Assembly (NCBI RefSeq): GCF_007990755.1
Contig: NZ_BJXA01000068.1
Location: 1-52,337, forward strand
Source of the DNA: Nocardia ninae NBRC 108245
GTDB taxonomy: Bacteria > Actinomycetota > Actinomycetes > Mycobacteriales > Mycobacteriaceae
Direction of reading: 5' to 3'
Length of the DNA stretch: 52,337 nt
The notes under the pieces are model-generated. The model saw only the letters and a list, made by a program, of their open reading frames with translations, did no database searches and was not told the origin of the DNA. Made by a program: the position numbers and the translations under genes. This document shows positions 41,298 to 49,564 of this stretch, piece by piece; the stretch's first letter is position 1; each line of letters opens with the position of its first letter.

Positions 41298-42277
41298 GCG
41301 ACGGTTTCCTTTTCGGAGGTCGGCTGGCCGGTGAGGGTGAGGAAGACATCGTCGAGATTGGGCGTGTGCACGGCGAGGCCCTCGACCTCGATCTGCTCGT
41401 AGTCGAGTCGATCCAGCAGGGCCCGTAGCGATTTCACGCTGCCGTCGCTCGGCACCGCGAGGGTCAGGTCGTCATCGTCGACGTCGTCGTCATCGACCAA
41501 CCGCGCGGCCACACCCAGCGCGGCGGACGCGGCGAACAAGGCGGTGCGATCGGCGAACTGCAACCGGATATGCCCACCCGGCACCAGCCGCTTCAGTTCC
41601 GCCGCAGTGCCTTCCGCGACGATCCGGCCGTGGTCGAGCACCGCGATACGGTCGGCCAGGTGGTCGGCCTCCTCCAGATACTGCGTGGTGAGGAAGACGG
41701 TGACGTTGTAGTCGTCGACCAACCCGCGGATGAGATCCCAGATGACCCGGCGACTGCGCGGATCCAGACCGGTGGTCGGCTCGTCGAGGAAGATGATGCG
41801 CGGATCGCCGACCAGGGTCATCGCCAGATCCAGCCGCCGGGTCATGCCGCCGGAGTAGGTGGACGCGGGCTTGTCGCCTGCCTCGACCAGATCGAAGCGT
41901 GCCAGCAGATCCGCTGCCAGCCTTTTGCTTTCGCGCCGCGGCAGATGTTGCAGGTCGCCCATCAGGATCAGGTTCTCCCGGCCGGTGAGCAGTTCGTCGA
42001 CCGCGGAGAACTGGCCGGTGACGCCGATCGCTTTGCGCACCGCGTCGCGTTCGGACTCGACATCGTGCCCGCCGACCCGGGTTTCGCCACCGTCGGCGTG
42101 GATGAGGGTGCTCAGAATCTGCACGGTGGTGGTCTTGCCCGCGCCGTTGGGGCCGAGCAGCGAGTAGACGGTGCCCTCGGGGACGGTGATGTCGATGCCG
42201 TCGAGCACGACGTGCTCGCCGAATGATTTGCGCAGGCCCAGTGCCGAGATGGCGGGTGCGCGATGGCCGTTGACCAT
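41294..42277 (-). CDS. DrrA-type ABC transporter ATP-binding protein
   Basis: 327 residues. Walker A GPNGAGKTTT, Q-loop VTGQFSAVDELLTGRENL (the DrrA-type pattern), signature YSGGMTRRLD, Walker B IIFLDEPTTGLD, H-loop TTQYLEEAD (the usual His is Gln, as in other DrrA proteins). The C-terminal domain contains an acidic run (DDDDVDDDD). The ATG at 42277 has AAAGGA upstream; the frame is open to 42319. Forms an operon with the EXLDI gene before it and the permease after it. Confidence 0.93.
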   Translation of the reverse strand: MVNGHRAPAISALGLRKSFGEHVVLDGIDITVPEGTVYSLLGPNGAGKTTTVQILSTLIHADGGETRVGGHDVESERDAVRKAIGVTGQFSAVDELLTGRENLILMGDLQHLPRRESKRLAADLLARFDLVEAGDKPASTYSGGMTRRLDLAMTLVGDPRIIFLDEPTTGLDPRSRRVIWDLIRGLVDDYNVTVFLTTQYLEEADHLADRIAVLDHGRIVAEGTAAELKRLVPGGHIRLQFADRTALFAASAALGVAARLVDDDDVDDDDLTLAVPSDGSVKSLRALLDRLDYEQIEVEGLAVHTPNLDDVFLTLTGQPTSEKETVA

Positions 42278-42404
42278 GGCGGTCCTTTCGGAGAAATCAA
42301 TTACTGAATGCGCATGCATGCATGACTGAGTTACACCGCACCCGGTGTCCCGGTGCGGCTCGAGCTGTCGAGCAGTTCTGTTCAGTTGTGCCGAGGTTGT
42401 TCGA

Positions 42405-42920
42405 CTAGATGTCGAGATCCTCGATCTGCGGGCGTTTCGCGATATCGAGCACCCGCTCGTACACCTTTTCCGGCAGCTTGTCTTTCAATTCCTCGACCGA
42501 GTCCACGATCTCCAAAATGAAGTCCCCCCAGTCCTGTTCGCCGACGCCGAGCATGCGCCGCCAGTTCGTCAAATCCTTGATCCAGTTCTCGGATTGCGGA
42601 TACTCGTCCCAGTTGGAGTAGTGCGCGTGCAGCACGAATTTGCCTTTGCGACTGCGGAACACCCGGATGTGTTCCATGCGGGTGTCGGTGACCTCGTTCG
42701 TCTCGAAGAGCAGCGCCCCGGAGAATCGCACCTGCCGGACGCCGTTGTGGCCGACCCGGACGATGACCTCGTCGTACCCTTCTTGTCGACCCTCTTCCAA
42801 TTCGATGAACCGGCGCAGCGCCGTGGTCACCGCCCCGGAGAGATTGCCGCCAACCAGCTCCTGGGCCCGCTGGAACAGCGGCAGATCGTCATCGGCAACG
42901 TAGATCGTCTTGTTGGGCAT
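42405..42920 (-). CDS. EXLDI family protein
   Basis: 171 residues. The N-terminal 45 residues (NKTIYVADDDLPLFQRAQEL, then GGNLSGAVTTALRRFIE) look like a ribbon-helix-helix-type DNA-binding unit. The remainder is beta-rich, with the family-defining EDLDI at the extreme C-terminus. EXLDI proteins are commonly encoded next to DrrAB-type exporters and are thought to regulate them. It heads the EXLDI - ATPase - permease operon, 127 bp before the ATPase. Confidence 0.9.
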   Translation of the reverse strand: MPNKTIYVADDDLPLFQRAQELVGGNLSGAVTTALRRFIELEEGRQEGYDEVIVRVGHNGVRQVRFSGALLFETNEVTDTRMEHIRVFRSRKGKFVLHAHYSNWDEYPQSENWIKDLTNWRRMLGVGEQDWGDFILEIVDSVEELKDKLPEKVYERVLDIAKRPQIEDLDI

Positions 42921-42928
42921 AACCCAAC

Positions 42929-42948
42929 TATACGTAGATGTATACGTA
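42929..42948. promoter_or_regulatory. Direct TATACGTA repeat upstream of the EXLDI gene
   Basis: TATACGTA occurs at 42929-42936 and 42941-42948, 12 bp apart start to start, beginning 8 nt before the EXLDI start codon. Each copy contains the self-complementary TACGTA. Paired short sites of this kind suit a ribbon-helix-helix autoregulator. The AT-rich site may also hold the -10 of the leftward promoter. Confidence 0.5.
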
Positions 42949-43056
42949 CACGCAAGCGCTCCCGGTAGAGCTGCGGATTTGCCCGTTCGGGGAGCGTTCG
43001 CCGAGGCGGGTCAACTCGGGCCGACACACCGTCGCCGCTCCCCGGTAGTCAAGCGT

Positions 43057-43084
43057 TGAACCGCCCAGCGTCCCGACTCGTATC
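43057..43084 (+). promoter_or_regulatory. SigL-like promoter upstream of the ThDP-KAS III cluster
   Basis: TGAACC (43057-43062), 16-nt spacer, CGTATC (43079-43084). The -35 matches the element in front of sigL exactly and the -10 keeps the CGT core. It lies 69 nt before the first cluster gene. A second copy of this pattern within 4 kb of sigL suggests the cluster belongs to the SigL regulon. Confidence 0.5.
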
Positions 43085-43153
43085 ACTCCTGTACGCAGAA
43101 AGTGATCTCGCGTGTGCCCGATGCACAGGTGGACACCGCGGGAAGGAGTGCCG

Positions 43154-44821
43154 ATGCAGACCAGGGTCGTCGATTATCTGGTACAGGCGGTTTCGGCCCT
43201 GGGCGTCCGGCACCTCTTCGGTGTGGACGGTGCGAATATCGAGGACCTGTACGACGCGATCTTCGACGCGCCGTACGACGTCACCGGGGTGATCGCCAAA
43301 CACGAGTTCGCCGCGGCGACCATGGCCGACGGTTACGCCCGATCGACCGGCGGACTCGGTGTCGTCGCCGCGACCTCCGGCGGCGGCGCGATGAATCTCG
43401 TTGCCGGACTTGCCGAATCATTCGCCTCCCGGGTGCCGGTGCTCGCGCTGGTCGGCCAGCCGCCGACGGCGCACGCGGGCAACGGCGCCTTTCAGGACAC
43501 CAGTGGGCATCCGGGCACCATCGATGCCGCCAAGATGTTCGGCGAGATCAGCCGGTACTGCGCCCGCGTCGAGACCGCCGCCGAGCTGCCGGATCAGCTG
43601 GCCAAAGCGGTCGGCGCTGCTCGGCGCGGCGGTCCCGCCGTGCTGCTGCTGCCCAAGGAGGTGCAGCAGGCGAGCATAGGTGAGGCGACGCCGATTCGCT
43701 TGCCCACCAAGGTATATCGGCGCGATGAGGCGGGGCTGGTCCGATTGCGTGCCGCGCTGACAACGGCGCGACGGACCGGGAAGGTCGTGATCATCGCGGG
43801 CGACCAGGTCGCCCGCGACGATGCGCGGGACGAACTGGCTCGCCTGGCCGCCGTCTTGGATGCGGCGGTGGGCGTCGCCCCGGACGCCAAGGACACCTAC
43901 GACAACCACGACGCCGGCTTCTGCGGCGTCGCTGGCAGCATGGGGCATCCGGGACTCGGTGCGGCGATCCGGTCTGCGGCGTTGTGTCTGCTCGTCGGCA
44001 CCCCGATGCCGATCACGACCCGTACCGGACTGGATGAACTGCTCACGGGTGCTGCCGTGGCGAGCATCGGCGTGATGCCGCCCTATCTGCCCGCCGTGCA
44101 TGCGACGAGCACCGACCTGGCCCGCACGTTGAGCGATCTCGCAGACGAATTCGCGGCTGCGCCAGCGCTGTTCGAACAGCGCCGAGCCACTCCGCTCACT
44201 CCGCTGTGTGTTCCGGAATCCACCGGCCCCGGGCTGCGCTACCGGCAGCTGGTGGAGACCATCGAGGCGGCGCTGCCCGACGGCACCGACGTCTTCGCCG
44301 ACGCGGGCAATACCGGTGCGGCCGTGGTGCATCACCTGCGCGTGCCGCGCGGCGGCCGGTTCGTCGTCGCGCTCGGGATGGGCGGCATGGGTTACGCGTT
44401 CGGCGCGGGCATCGGCTCCGCGTTCGCCCGCGGCGCCGGGCACCGCACCGTTGTCGTGGCCGGTGACGGCGCGTTCTTCATGCACGGCATGGAGATTCAC
44501 ACCGCGATCGAACACAAGTTGCCGATCACCTTCATCGTGCTGAACAACAACGCTCACGCCATGTGCGTGGCCAGGGAGCGGCTGTACTACCGAGACCGCT
44601 ACTCCTTCAACAGGTTTCAGACCGCGCACCTCGGGGACGGCGTCGACGCCATGTTCCCCGGTCTGTCCACCTGCTCGGTGCGCAGCACTGCCGAATTGGC
44701 CGCGGCCCTGCCACATTGCCTGCACAACCCTGGCCCGTCGTTCCTCTCGATCGACGTGGACCCGGACGAGATTCCGCCGTTTCTGCCGTTCTTGACCGCC
44801 ATCGAACAAATTCAGGAGTAA
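43154..44821 (+). CDS. Thiamine-diphosphate-dependent enzyme (acetolactate-synthase-like)
   Basis: 555 residues in three domains: an N-terminal ThDP-binding domain with catalytic E51 (KHEFAAATMADGYAR), a central domain (about 190-320), and a C-terminal domain with the G437-D438-G439 cofactor motif ending in NNN (GDGAFF...IVLNNN). It resembles acetolactate synthase and benzaldehyde-lyase-type enzymes, but the central domain gives no clear FAD-binding motif and no regulatory subunit gene is adjacent. A decarboxylation or acyloin-type C-C bond-forming reaction is likely. GGAAGGAG precedes the ATG at 43154. First gene of a four-gene cluster; the next begins 3 nt later. Confidence 0.9.
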   Translation: MQTRVVDYLVQAVSALGVRHLFGVDGANIEDLYDAIFDAPYDVTGVIAKHEFAAATMADGYARSTGGLGVVAATSGGGAMNLVAGLAESFASRVPVLALVGQPPTAHAGNGAFQDTSGHPGTIDAAKMFGEISRYCARVETAAELPDQLAKAVGAARRGGPAVLLLPKEVQQASIGEATPIRLPTKVYRRDEAGLVRLRAALTTARRTGKVVIIAGDQVARDDARDELARLAAVLDAAVGVAPDAKDTYDNHDAGFCGVAGSMGHPGLGAAIRSAALCLLVGTPMPITTRTGLDELLTGAAVASIGVMPPYLPAVHATSTDLARTLSDLADEFAAAPALFEQRRATPLTPLCVPESTGPGLRYRQLVETIEAALPDGTDVFADAGNTGAAVVHHLRVPRGGRFVVALGMGGMGYAFGAGIGSAFARGAGHRTVVVAGDGAFFMHGMEIHTAIEHKLPITFIVLNNNAHAMCVARERLYYRDRYSFNRFQTAHLGDGVDAMFPGLSTCSVRSTAELAAALPHCLHNPGPSFLSIDVDPDEIPPFLPFLTAIEQIQE

Positions 44822-44824
44822 ACA

Positions 44825-45487
44825 ATGACGACAAGCGCCCTGCCAGCACTCAGCGATATCCCGGCCGACGACGCGCCACCCGGTGTCCTGCGTATCGAGA
44901 ACTCCGACAAGGACGCGACCACGCCGATCATCATGGACATGCTGCGGTCGGTGTACCCGCACGACCAGGTCTTCGGCGAATACTGTCCGGTGCAGGCCTA
45001 TATCGCCGCGCCGCCGCGCGAGGTGTACGAGTACCTCGCCGACACCCGCTCGCTGGAGGAGTGGACCTACAGCCTGCGCGGTTTCGTCCCGGCCGAGGAG
45101 CCGGGCCTGTGGCTGGCCTACGACCGGCTCGGCGACGAGACCAAGATTTTCACCAGGACCGTCGAGCACCCCGAGGCGATGACCGTCGACTACCACTGCG
45201 CCTGGGACCAGTCACAACACCTGTGGATGATCTACCTGCTGCGGGTCGTCGATGCACAGACGGTGTTCAACAAGCCGGGTTCGGTGGTGCTGTGGGTCAA
45301 TTGCAGGCATCCGTTCTACGACGAGAACCCCTATCCGGAGACCGCGCCGCCGAAGCGGCCGGTCTGGGTCGGCGACTTCTGGGACATGTTCTCCGCGGGC
45401 CATCAGCTGGAGATGGACAACCTCAAGGCGATCTGCGAGTACCGGGCAGCGCACGGCCTGCCCGTCAAACCCGACTGGATGAAGTGA
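44825..45487 (+). CDS. SRPBCC-fold protein of the biosynthetic cluster
   Basis: 220 residues. The core (QAYIAAPPREVYEYLADTRS, then LEEWTYSLRGFVPAEEPG) is a START/Bet v 1-like SRPBCC domain, flanked by an N-terminal extension of about 55 residues and a C-terminal helix (HQLEMDNLKAICEYRAA). Such domains act as polyketide cyclases, aromatases or ligand carriers. Its place between a ThDP enzyme and a KAS III-like enzyme suggests that it binds or cyclises their product. Many Trp, Tyr and His residues suggest an aromatic-lined pocket. Separated from both neighbours by 1-3 nt. Confidence 0.85.
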   Translation: MTTSALPALSDIPADDAPPGVLRIENSDKDATTPIIMDMLRSVYPHDQVFGEYCPVQAYIAAPPREVYEYLADTRSLEEWTYSLRGFVPAEEPGLWLAYDRLGDETKIFTRTVEHPEAMTVDYHCAWDQSQHLWMIYLLRVVDAQTVFNKPGSVVLWVNCRHPFYDENPYPETAPPKRPVWVGDFWDMFSAGHQLEMDNLKAICEYRAAHGLPVKPDWMK

Positions 45488-45488
45488 G

Positions 45489-46538
45489 ATGCGCATGACT
45501 TCCACCAACCCGGACGCTCCGGGACTGCCCTCGGTCAGCCTGGTCGATGTGGCCAGCTACCTGCCGGGGGAGCCGGTCGGCACCGAATACTTCACGCAGT
45601 TCTCCCGCTCGGACCGGATGGCCAAGAACGTGATGTTCCGCTCGCCCAAGGCCCGCCACCACGTGGACCGGGACGAGACGGCGGTGGACATGGTCGAGCG
45701 CGCCGTCGCGCCGCTGATCGAACGCCATGGCGCGCAGTTCATCTCGGATATCGACGTACTGATCACACACACCCAGCTGCCGACCAACCCGGTGATGGGG
45801 TGCGGTCCTGAGGTCGCCAAGCGGCTCGGCGCCCGCCCCGACTTCGTCTACGACGTGCACAACGGCGGCTGTGCCGCCTTCGTGCACATGATGTCGATGG
45901 CCCGAATAGTGTTGCAGACCACCAGCGCCCGGACCGCGCTGATCGCGGCGACGCAGAACTGCGCGGGACCGGTGTTCACCCAGCCCGATATCCGCAAGCT
46001 GGCCCAGGCACCGGTGCCCGGCGACGGCTGCGGGGTGGGTCTGCTGGTGAAGGACGACAGCGCGCCGATCCTGGACATCGAGTGCCGCACCTACCCCGAA
46101 TTCGCCGGGGACATGGAGTTTTCCACCAACGGCGACCGCAAGTACTGGGAGCCGGGCGAGGGCCAGGGCTGCGTGAGCTTCACCGAATCGAAGATCACCA
46201 AGGTGTTCGCGCGCGGTAACCGGCTGGTGCCGGAGGTGGCGCAGGCGGTGTGCGATCGGATCGGGGTGAAGGGCCGCGATATCGACACGTTCGTCACCAA
46301 TCAGCCGAACCGGCTGTTCCTGCGCAACTGGCACGACGCGCTCGAGCTGCCCGCCGAACGGCATCCGGACACCTTCGACCGGTGCGGAAACCTGTTCGCC
46401 GCAGGCATTCCGGTGACGCTGGACATCGAGAACCGGGCGGGCAGGCTGCGCAACGGTTCGGTGGTGCTGATGTCGGCGTTCGCGCACGCGGGCGACTTCG
46501 CGGGCGCCGCGGCCATTCGGTGGGGCGCGGCGCGATGA
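45489..46538 (+). CDS. KAS III-like (FabH-fold) condensing or acyl-transfer enzyme with a Cys-Asn-Asn triad
   Basis: 349 residues, thiolase fold. The nucleophile is C128 (DVHNGGCAAFVHMM). FabH normally has His in HQAN followed 30 residues later by Asn. Here the His position reads TNQPN (N271) and the Asn is kept 30 residues on (N301, CGNLFAAGIP). Loss of the His argues against normal malonyl-ACP decarboxylative condensation. It may transfer an acyl group, as related secondary-metabolism KAS III proteins do, or join non-malonyl substrates. Starts 1 nt after the SRPBCC stop and overlaps the aminotransferase gene by 4 nt. Confidence 0.9.
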   Translation: MRMTSTNPDAPGLPSVSLVDVASYLPGEPVGTEYFTQFSRSDRMAKNVMFRSPKARHHVDRDETAVDMVERAVAPLIERHGAQFISDIDVLITHTQLPTNPVMGCGPEVAKRLGARPDFVYDVHNGGCAAFVHMMSMARIVLQTTSARTALIAATQNCAGPVFTQPDIRKLAQAPVPGDGCGVGLLVKDDSAPILDIECRTYPEFAGDMEFSTNGDRKYWEPGEGQGCVSFTESKITKVFARGNRLVPEVAQAVCDRIGVKGRDIDTFVTNQPNRLFLRNWHDALELPAERHPDTFDRCGNLFAAGIPVTLDIENRAGRLRNGSVVLMSAFAHAGDFAGAAAIRWGAAR

Positions 46539-47572
46539 GCCTGCACCTCGTCGAGGAGAGCACGCCGTCGCGGCAGCGTGGCGGCTCTTCGGCGGCGGCG
46601 GAGTTCGACCTGACACTGAGCGAGAACCCGTTCCCGCCGTTGCCCTCGGTGCTGCGTGCGGTGAACAGTGCGCTGGCCCAAGCCAATCGGTATCCGGAGT
46701 TCTTGCCGCGCGAGCTGCCGACGGTGATCGCGCGACATCTGGGCCTGCATCCGGATCAGGTCGTGGTCGGCTCGGGCGCGACCGGGGTGGCGCTGCAGAT
46801 CATGCAGTCGTTGACCACGTCCGGTGCCGGAATGGTCTACGCGACACCGACATTCGACGGTTACCCGATCATGGCCGAGATGACGGGCCTGGAGACGGTC
46901 GCGGTGCCGTTGAACTCGGCCGGCAATCAGGATCTGCCCGCGATGGCCAGGGCCATCGATAAACGGACCGGACTGGTGGCGGTGTGCCGCCCGCACAATC
47001 CCACGGGCACCGTGGTCTCGGCGAGTGAGTTGAGGGCGTTCTTGGGCGAGGTGCCTGCGCGGGTGCCGGTGATTCTGGACGAGGCCTATGTCGAGTTCCT
47101 GGGCGCCGCCGAGTACATCGATCCGCTCGCGCTCTTGCGCCGCCATCCCAATCTGCTTGTGCTGCGCACCTTCTCGAAGGCGTACGGCTTGGCAGGGCTG
47201 CGCATCGGCTATGCCTTCGGCAGGCGCGAGCTGGTGGCCCGGGTGCGCAGGCTGCAATTGCCCTTCGGGATGAGCGCCGCGGCGGCGGCGGCGGTGTCCG
47301 CGTCCTACGCGGCCGAGCCCGAACTCGCCGCGCGGACCATGCGGATCACCGCCGAGCGGGACGCACTGCGCGACGCGCTAGGGCGCTGCGGGATCGCGGT
47401 GCCGCGCAGTCACGCGAACTTCCTGTACCTGCCGGGACCCGGTGTGGCCACCGCGCTGCGGCGGGCGGGCATCGCCGCCAAGGCGTATCCAGATGGGAGC
47501 GCGCGCATTGCGGTTGGTGATCCGGTAGCGGCGCACGCTGTTCTGCGGGCGCTCAAGACGCTTCACAAGTAG
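46535..47572 (+). CDS. PLP-dependent aminotransferase (HisC/aromatic type)
   Basis: 345 residues, fold type I. PLP anchors are visible: SGATGVALQIM (phosphate site), CRPHNPTGTVV, ILDEAYVEFLG, Schiff-base K215 in TFSKAYGLAGLRIGYAFG, and a C-terminal Arg in SARIAVGDP for carboxylate binding. It groups by motif with histidinol-phosphate/aromatic amino-acid aminotransferases, but its clustering with ThDP, SRPBCC and KAS III genes rather than his genes indicates a pathway-specific role. It may supply an alpha-keto acid to the ThDP enzyme or aminate the product. Its stop is 9 nt from the convergent symporter stop. Confidence 0.91.
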   Translation: MSLHLVEESTPSRQRGGSSAAAEFDLTLSENPFPPLPSVLRAVNSALAQANRYPEFLPRELPTVIARHLGLHPDQVVVGSGATGVALQIMQSLTTSGAGMVYATPTFDGYPIMAEMTGLETVAVPLNSAGNQDLPAMARAIDKRTGLVAVCRPHNPTGTVVSASELRAFLGEVPARVPVILDEAYVEFLGAAEYIDPLALLRRHPNLLVLRTFSKAYGLAGLRIGYAFGRRELVARVRRLQLPFGMSAAAAAAVSASYAAEPELAARTMRITAERDALRDALGRCGIAVPRSHANFLYLPGPGVATALRRAGIAAKAYPDGSARIAVGDPVAAHAVLRALKTLHK

Positions 47573-47581
47573 CCGCGCGCG

Positions 47582-48574
47582 TCAGGCGGCCACTGCCGCG
47601 TCGGGTTCCTCCGCCTGCTTGGCCCAGCGTTGGGCCAATGCGGCGCAGGTGATCAGCTGGATTTGGTGGAACATCATCAGCGGCAGCACGATCAGCCCGA
47701 CCGGCTGGCTCGCGAAAAGCACCGTCGCCATGGGCAATCCGGTGGCGAGGCTCTTCTTGGAGCCGCAGAACACGATCACGATCCGGTCCGCGCGCGAGAA
47801 CCCGAAGACCCGGCCGATCAACATGGTCACCCCGATGACGAGCGCGAGCAGCACGCAGCACACCCCGGCCAGCGCGAGGATCCGCCACGGCGAGAGCATG
47901 TGCCAGATGCCCTCCACCATGCCCGCGCTGAACGCGCTGTAGACGACGAGCAGGATCGAGCCGCGGTCCACCAGCTTCGTCGGCTCGGCGTACCGGCTGA
48001 GCCAGCGGTGCACCTTTGGCCGGATCAGCTGGCCGATGAAGAAGGGCACCAGCAGTTGCAGCATGATGTCGCCGATCGAGGAGAAATCGACGCTGGCCTG
48101 GCCCGTGGTGTTCATCAACAGGATCACCAGCAGCGGAGTCACGAAGACACCGAGCAGGTTCGACGCCGTCGCGCTCACGATCGCGCCGGGCACGTTGCCC
48201 TTTGCGATCGAGGTGAACGCGATCGAGGACTGCACGGTGGACGGCACCAGGCACAGGAACAGCAGCCCGGTGTACAGGTCGTCGGTCAGCACGCCGGGCA
48301 CCAGCAGGTGCGCCGCCAGCCCGAGCAACGGGAAGAGCACGAAGGTGCTGGCCAGCACGACGACGTGCAGCCGCCAATGGGTGAGCCCCGCCAGCGCCTC
48401 CTTCGGCGAGAGCCGGGTGCCGTACAGCAGGAAGAGCAATGCGATGGCAATCTTCGTCAGCACACCGACTACGTCGGCAGCGGTACCCCGGGCGGGAAAA
48501 ACGCTGGCCAGGGCAACCGTAGCGAGGATCGACAGGATGAAACCGTCGATATAGAACTTGCTGAGGAATCGCAC
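47582..48574 (-). CDS. Bile acid:sodium symporter (BASS/SBF-like) family transporter
   Basis: 330 residues, nine or ten membrane helices. Characteristic segments are LLYGTRLSPKEALAGLTHWR, PSTVQSSIAFTSIAKGNVPG, FFIGQLIRPKVHRWL and the C-terminal FCGSKKSLATGLPMATVLF. This is the SBF-like (YfeH) branch, which moves organic anions with sodium. Substrate unknown. The open frame extends upstream to 48871, but the GTG at 48574 gives the family N-terminus (MRFLSKFYIDGF). It converges on the biosynthetic cluster and could import a precursor or handle the product, a link based only on position. Confidence 0.91.
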   Translation of the reverse strand: MRFLSKFYIDGFILSILATVALASVFPARGTAADVVGVLTKIAIALLFLLYGTRLSPKEALAGLTHWRLHVVVLASTFVLFPLLGLAAHLLVPGVLTDDLYTGLLFLCLVPSTVQSSIAFTSIAKGNVPGAIVSATASNLLGVFVTPLLVILLMNTTGQASVDFSSIGDIMLQLLVPFFIGQLIRPKVHRWLSRYAEPTKLVDRGSILLVVYSAFSAGMVEGIWHMLSPWRILALAGVCCVLLALVIGVTMLIGRVFGFSRADRIVIVFCGSKKSLATGLPMATVLFASQPVGLIVLPLMMFHQIQLITCAALAQRWAKQAEEPDAAVAA

Positions 48575-48664
48575 AACACACGCTAACGCCGCGACTGTGC
48601 CCTGATCGAACCGAGAAGTACGTATTTCGTCACACCATGGGATGTCTGGGCATACTGGAAATAT

Positions 48665-48676
48665 ACGAACGTTCGT
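48665..48676. promoter_or_regulatory. 12-bp perfect palindrome upstream of the metallo-hydrolase gene
   Basis: ACGAACGTTCGT, fully self-complementary, 41 nt before the ATG of the metallo-beta-lactamase-fold gene. A half-site (ATACGAACG) recurs at about 48697-48705. The shape matches TetR-family operators, and the site also lies in the promoter region of the divergent symporter. No TetR gene is present in the window. Confidence 0.6.
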
Positions 48677-48716
48677 CCGTACACTTGCCCAAAGCGATAC
48701 GAACGAAGGAACGACG

Positions 48717-49514
48717 ATGAAGATCCGCCGACTGGGCTGGGCAGGCGTGGAAGTCGAATTCGACGGCGCCACACTGGTGATCGACGCCGTACAGGACAGC
48801 GAGCTGCTGCGCGGTGCACTGCCGGACGGCGCGTTGACCACCCCGCAGCCCGCGAATGCCGCACTGGTCACCCACCTGCACCTCGATCACGCCGATCCCT
48901 CCGGGCTGTCGCGCATCCTGGCGGCCGACGGCATTGTGCTGCGCCCCGAGCCGATGGTGGGCAGCGGCGACGATCTCGCGTGGACCGCCGCAGCCGAAAA
49001 GGGCTTCGCCGCACACGATCTGCCGACCAGGGTGATGACGGAGTGGGCAACCACCGCCATCGGCCCGTTCGACGTGACCGCGGTACCCGCCGTCGACGGA
49101 CTCGGCGACCCACAGCTGAACTGGGTCGTCGGCGCCGGCGGCCACCGGATCTTCCACGGCGGCGACACGCTCTTCCACGGCATGTGGTGGCTCATCGCCC
49201 GCCGCTGCGGCCCGTTCGATGTCGCGTTCCTACCGATAAACGGTGCGGCAGTGGACTTTCCACACTTGCAACCGGCAAGCCCGTTGCCCGCAGTGCTCAC
49301 GCCGGAGCAGGCCGTGCTGGCGGGGCACCTACTCGGCGCACGTACTGTCGTTCCGATCCACTTCGGCTTGGACCGGCCCCCGTACTACGTGGAGGTCGAC
49401 GATTCGCTGGCCGAGTTCCGCGCCGCCGCTGCGGATCTCGGTGTGCACACCACTGTGCTGGCACCTGGTGAATCGCTGCAACTCTGCGATATGGCAACGA
49501 ACCGGAGCGAATAG
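48717..49514 (+). CDS. Metallo-beta-lactamase-fold hydrolase
   Basis: 265 residues. The metal-binding HLHLDHAD motif, a later HGGD (FHGGDTLFHGMWW) and the C-terminal PIHFG give the ligand set of the UlaG-like L-ascorbate lactonase/RomA-type branch. Probably a cytoplasmic lactonase or phosphodiesterase-like enzyme. GAAGGA precedes the ATG. Transcription probably starts at a palindrome-containing promoter shared with the divergent symporter. Confidence 0.9.
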   Translation: MKIRRLGWAGVEVEFDGATLVIDAVQDSELLRGALPDGALTTPQPANAALVTHLHLDHADPSGLSRILAADGIVLRPEPMVGSGDDLAWTAAAEKGFAAHDLPTRVMTEWATTAIGPFDVTAVPAVDGLGDPQLNWVVGAGGHRIFHGGDTLFHGMWWLIARRCGPFDVAFLPINGAAVDFPHLQPASPLPAVLTPEQAVLAGHLLGARTVVPIHFGLDRPPYYVEVDDSLAEFRAAAADLGVHTTVLAPGESLQLCDMATNRSE

Positions 49515-49564
49515 GCCCTGCTCACGGATGCACGGCGAATAAGCGTGGCACACGGCGGTACCCG

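Noticed and set aside
42312-42324. GCATGCATGCATG repeat before the DrrA-type gene
   Set aside because: It is self-complementary but short, has no spaced arms or second copy, and could arise by chance; no regulatory claim made.
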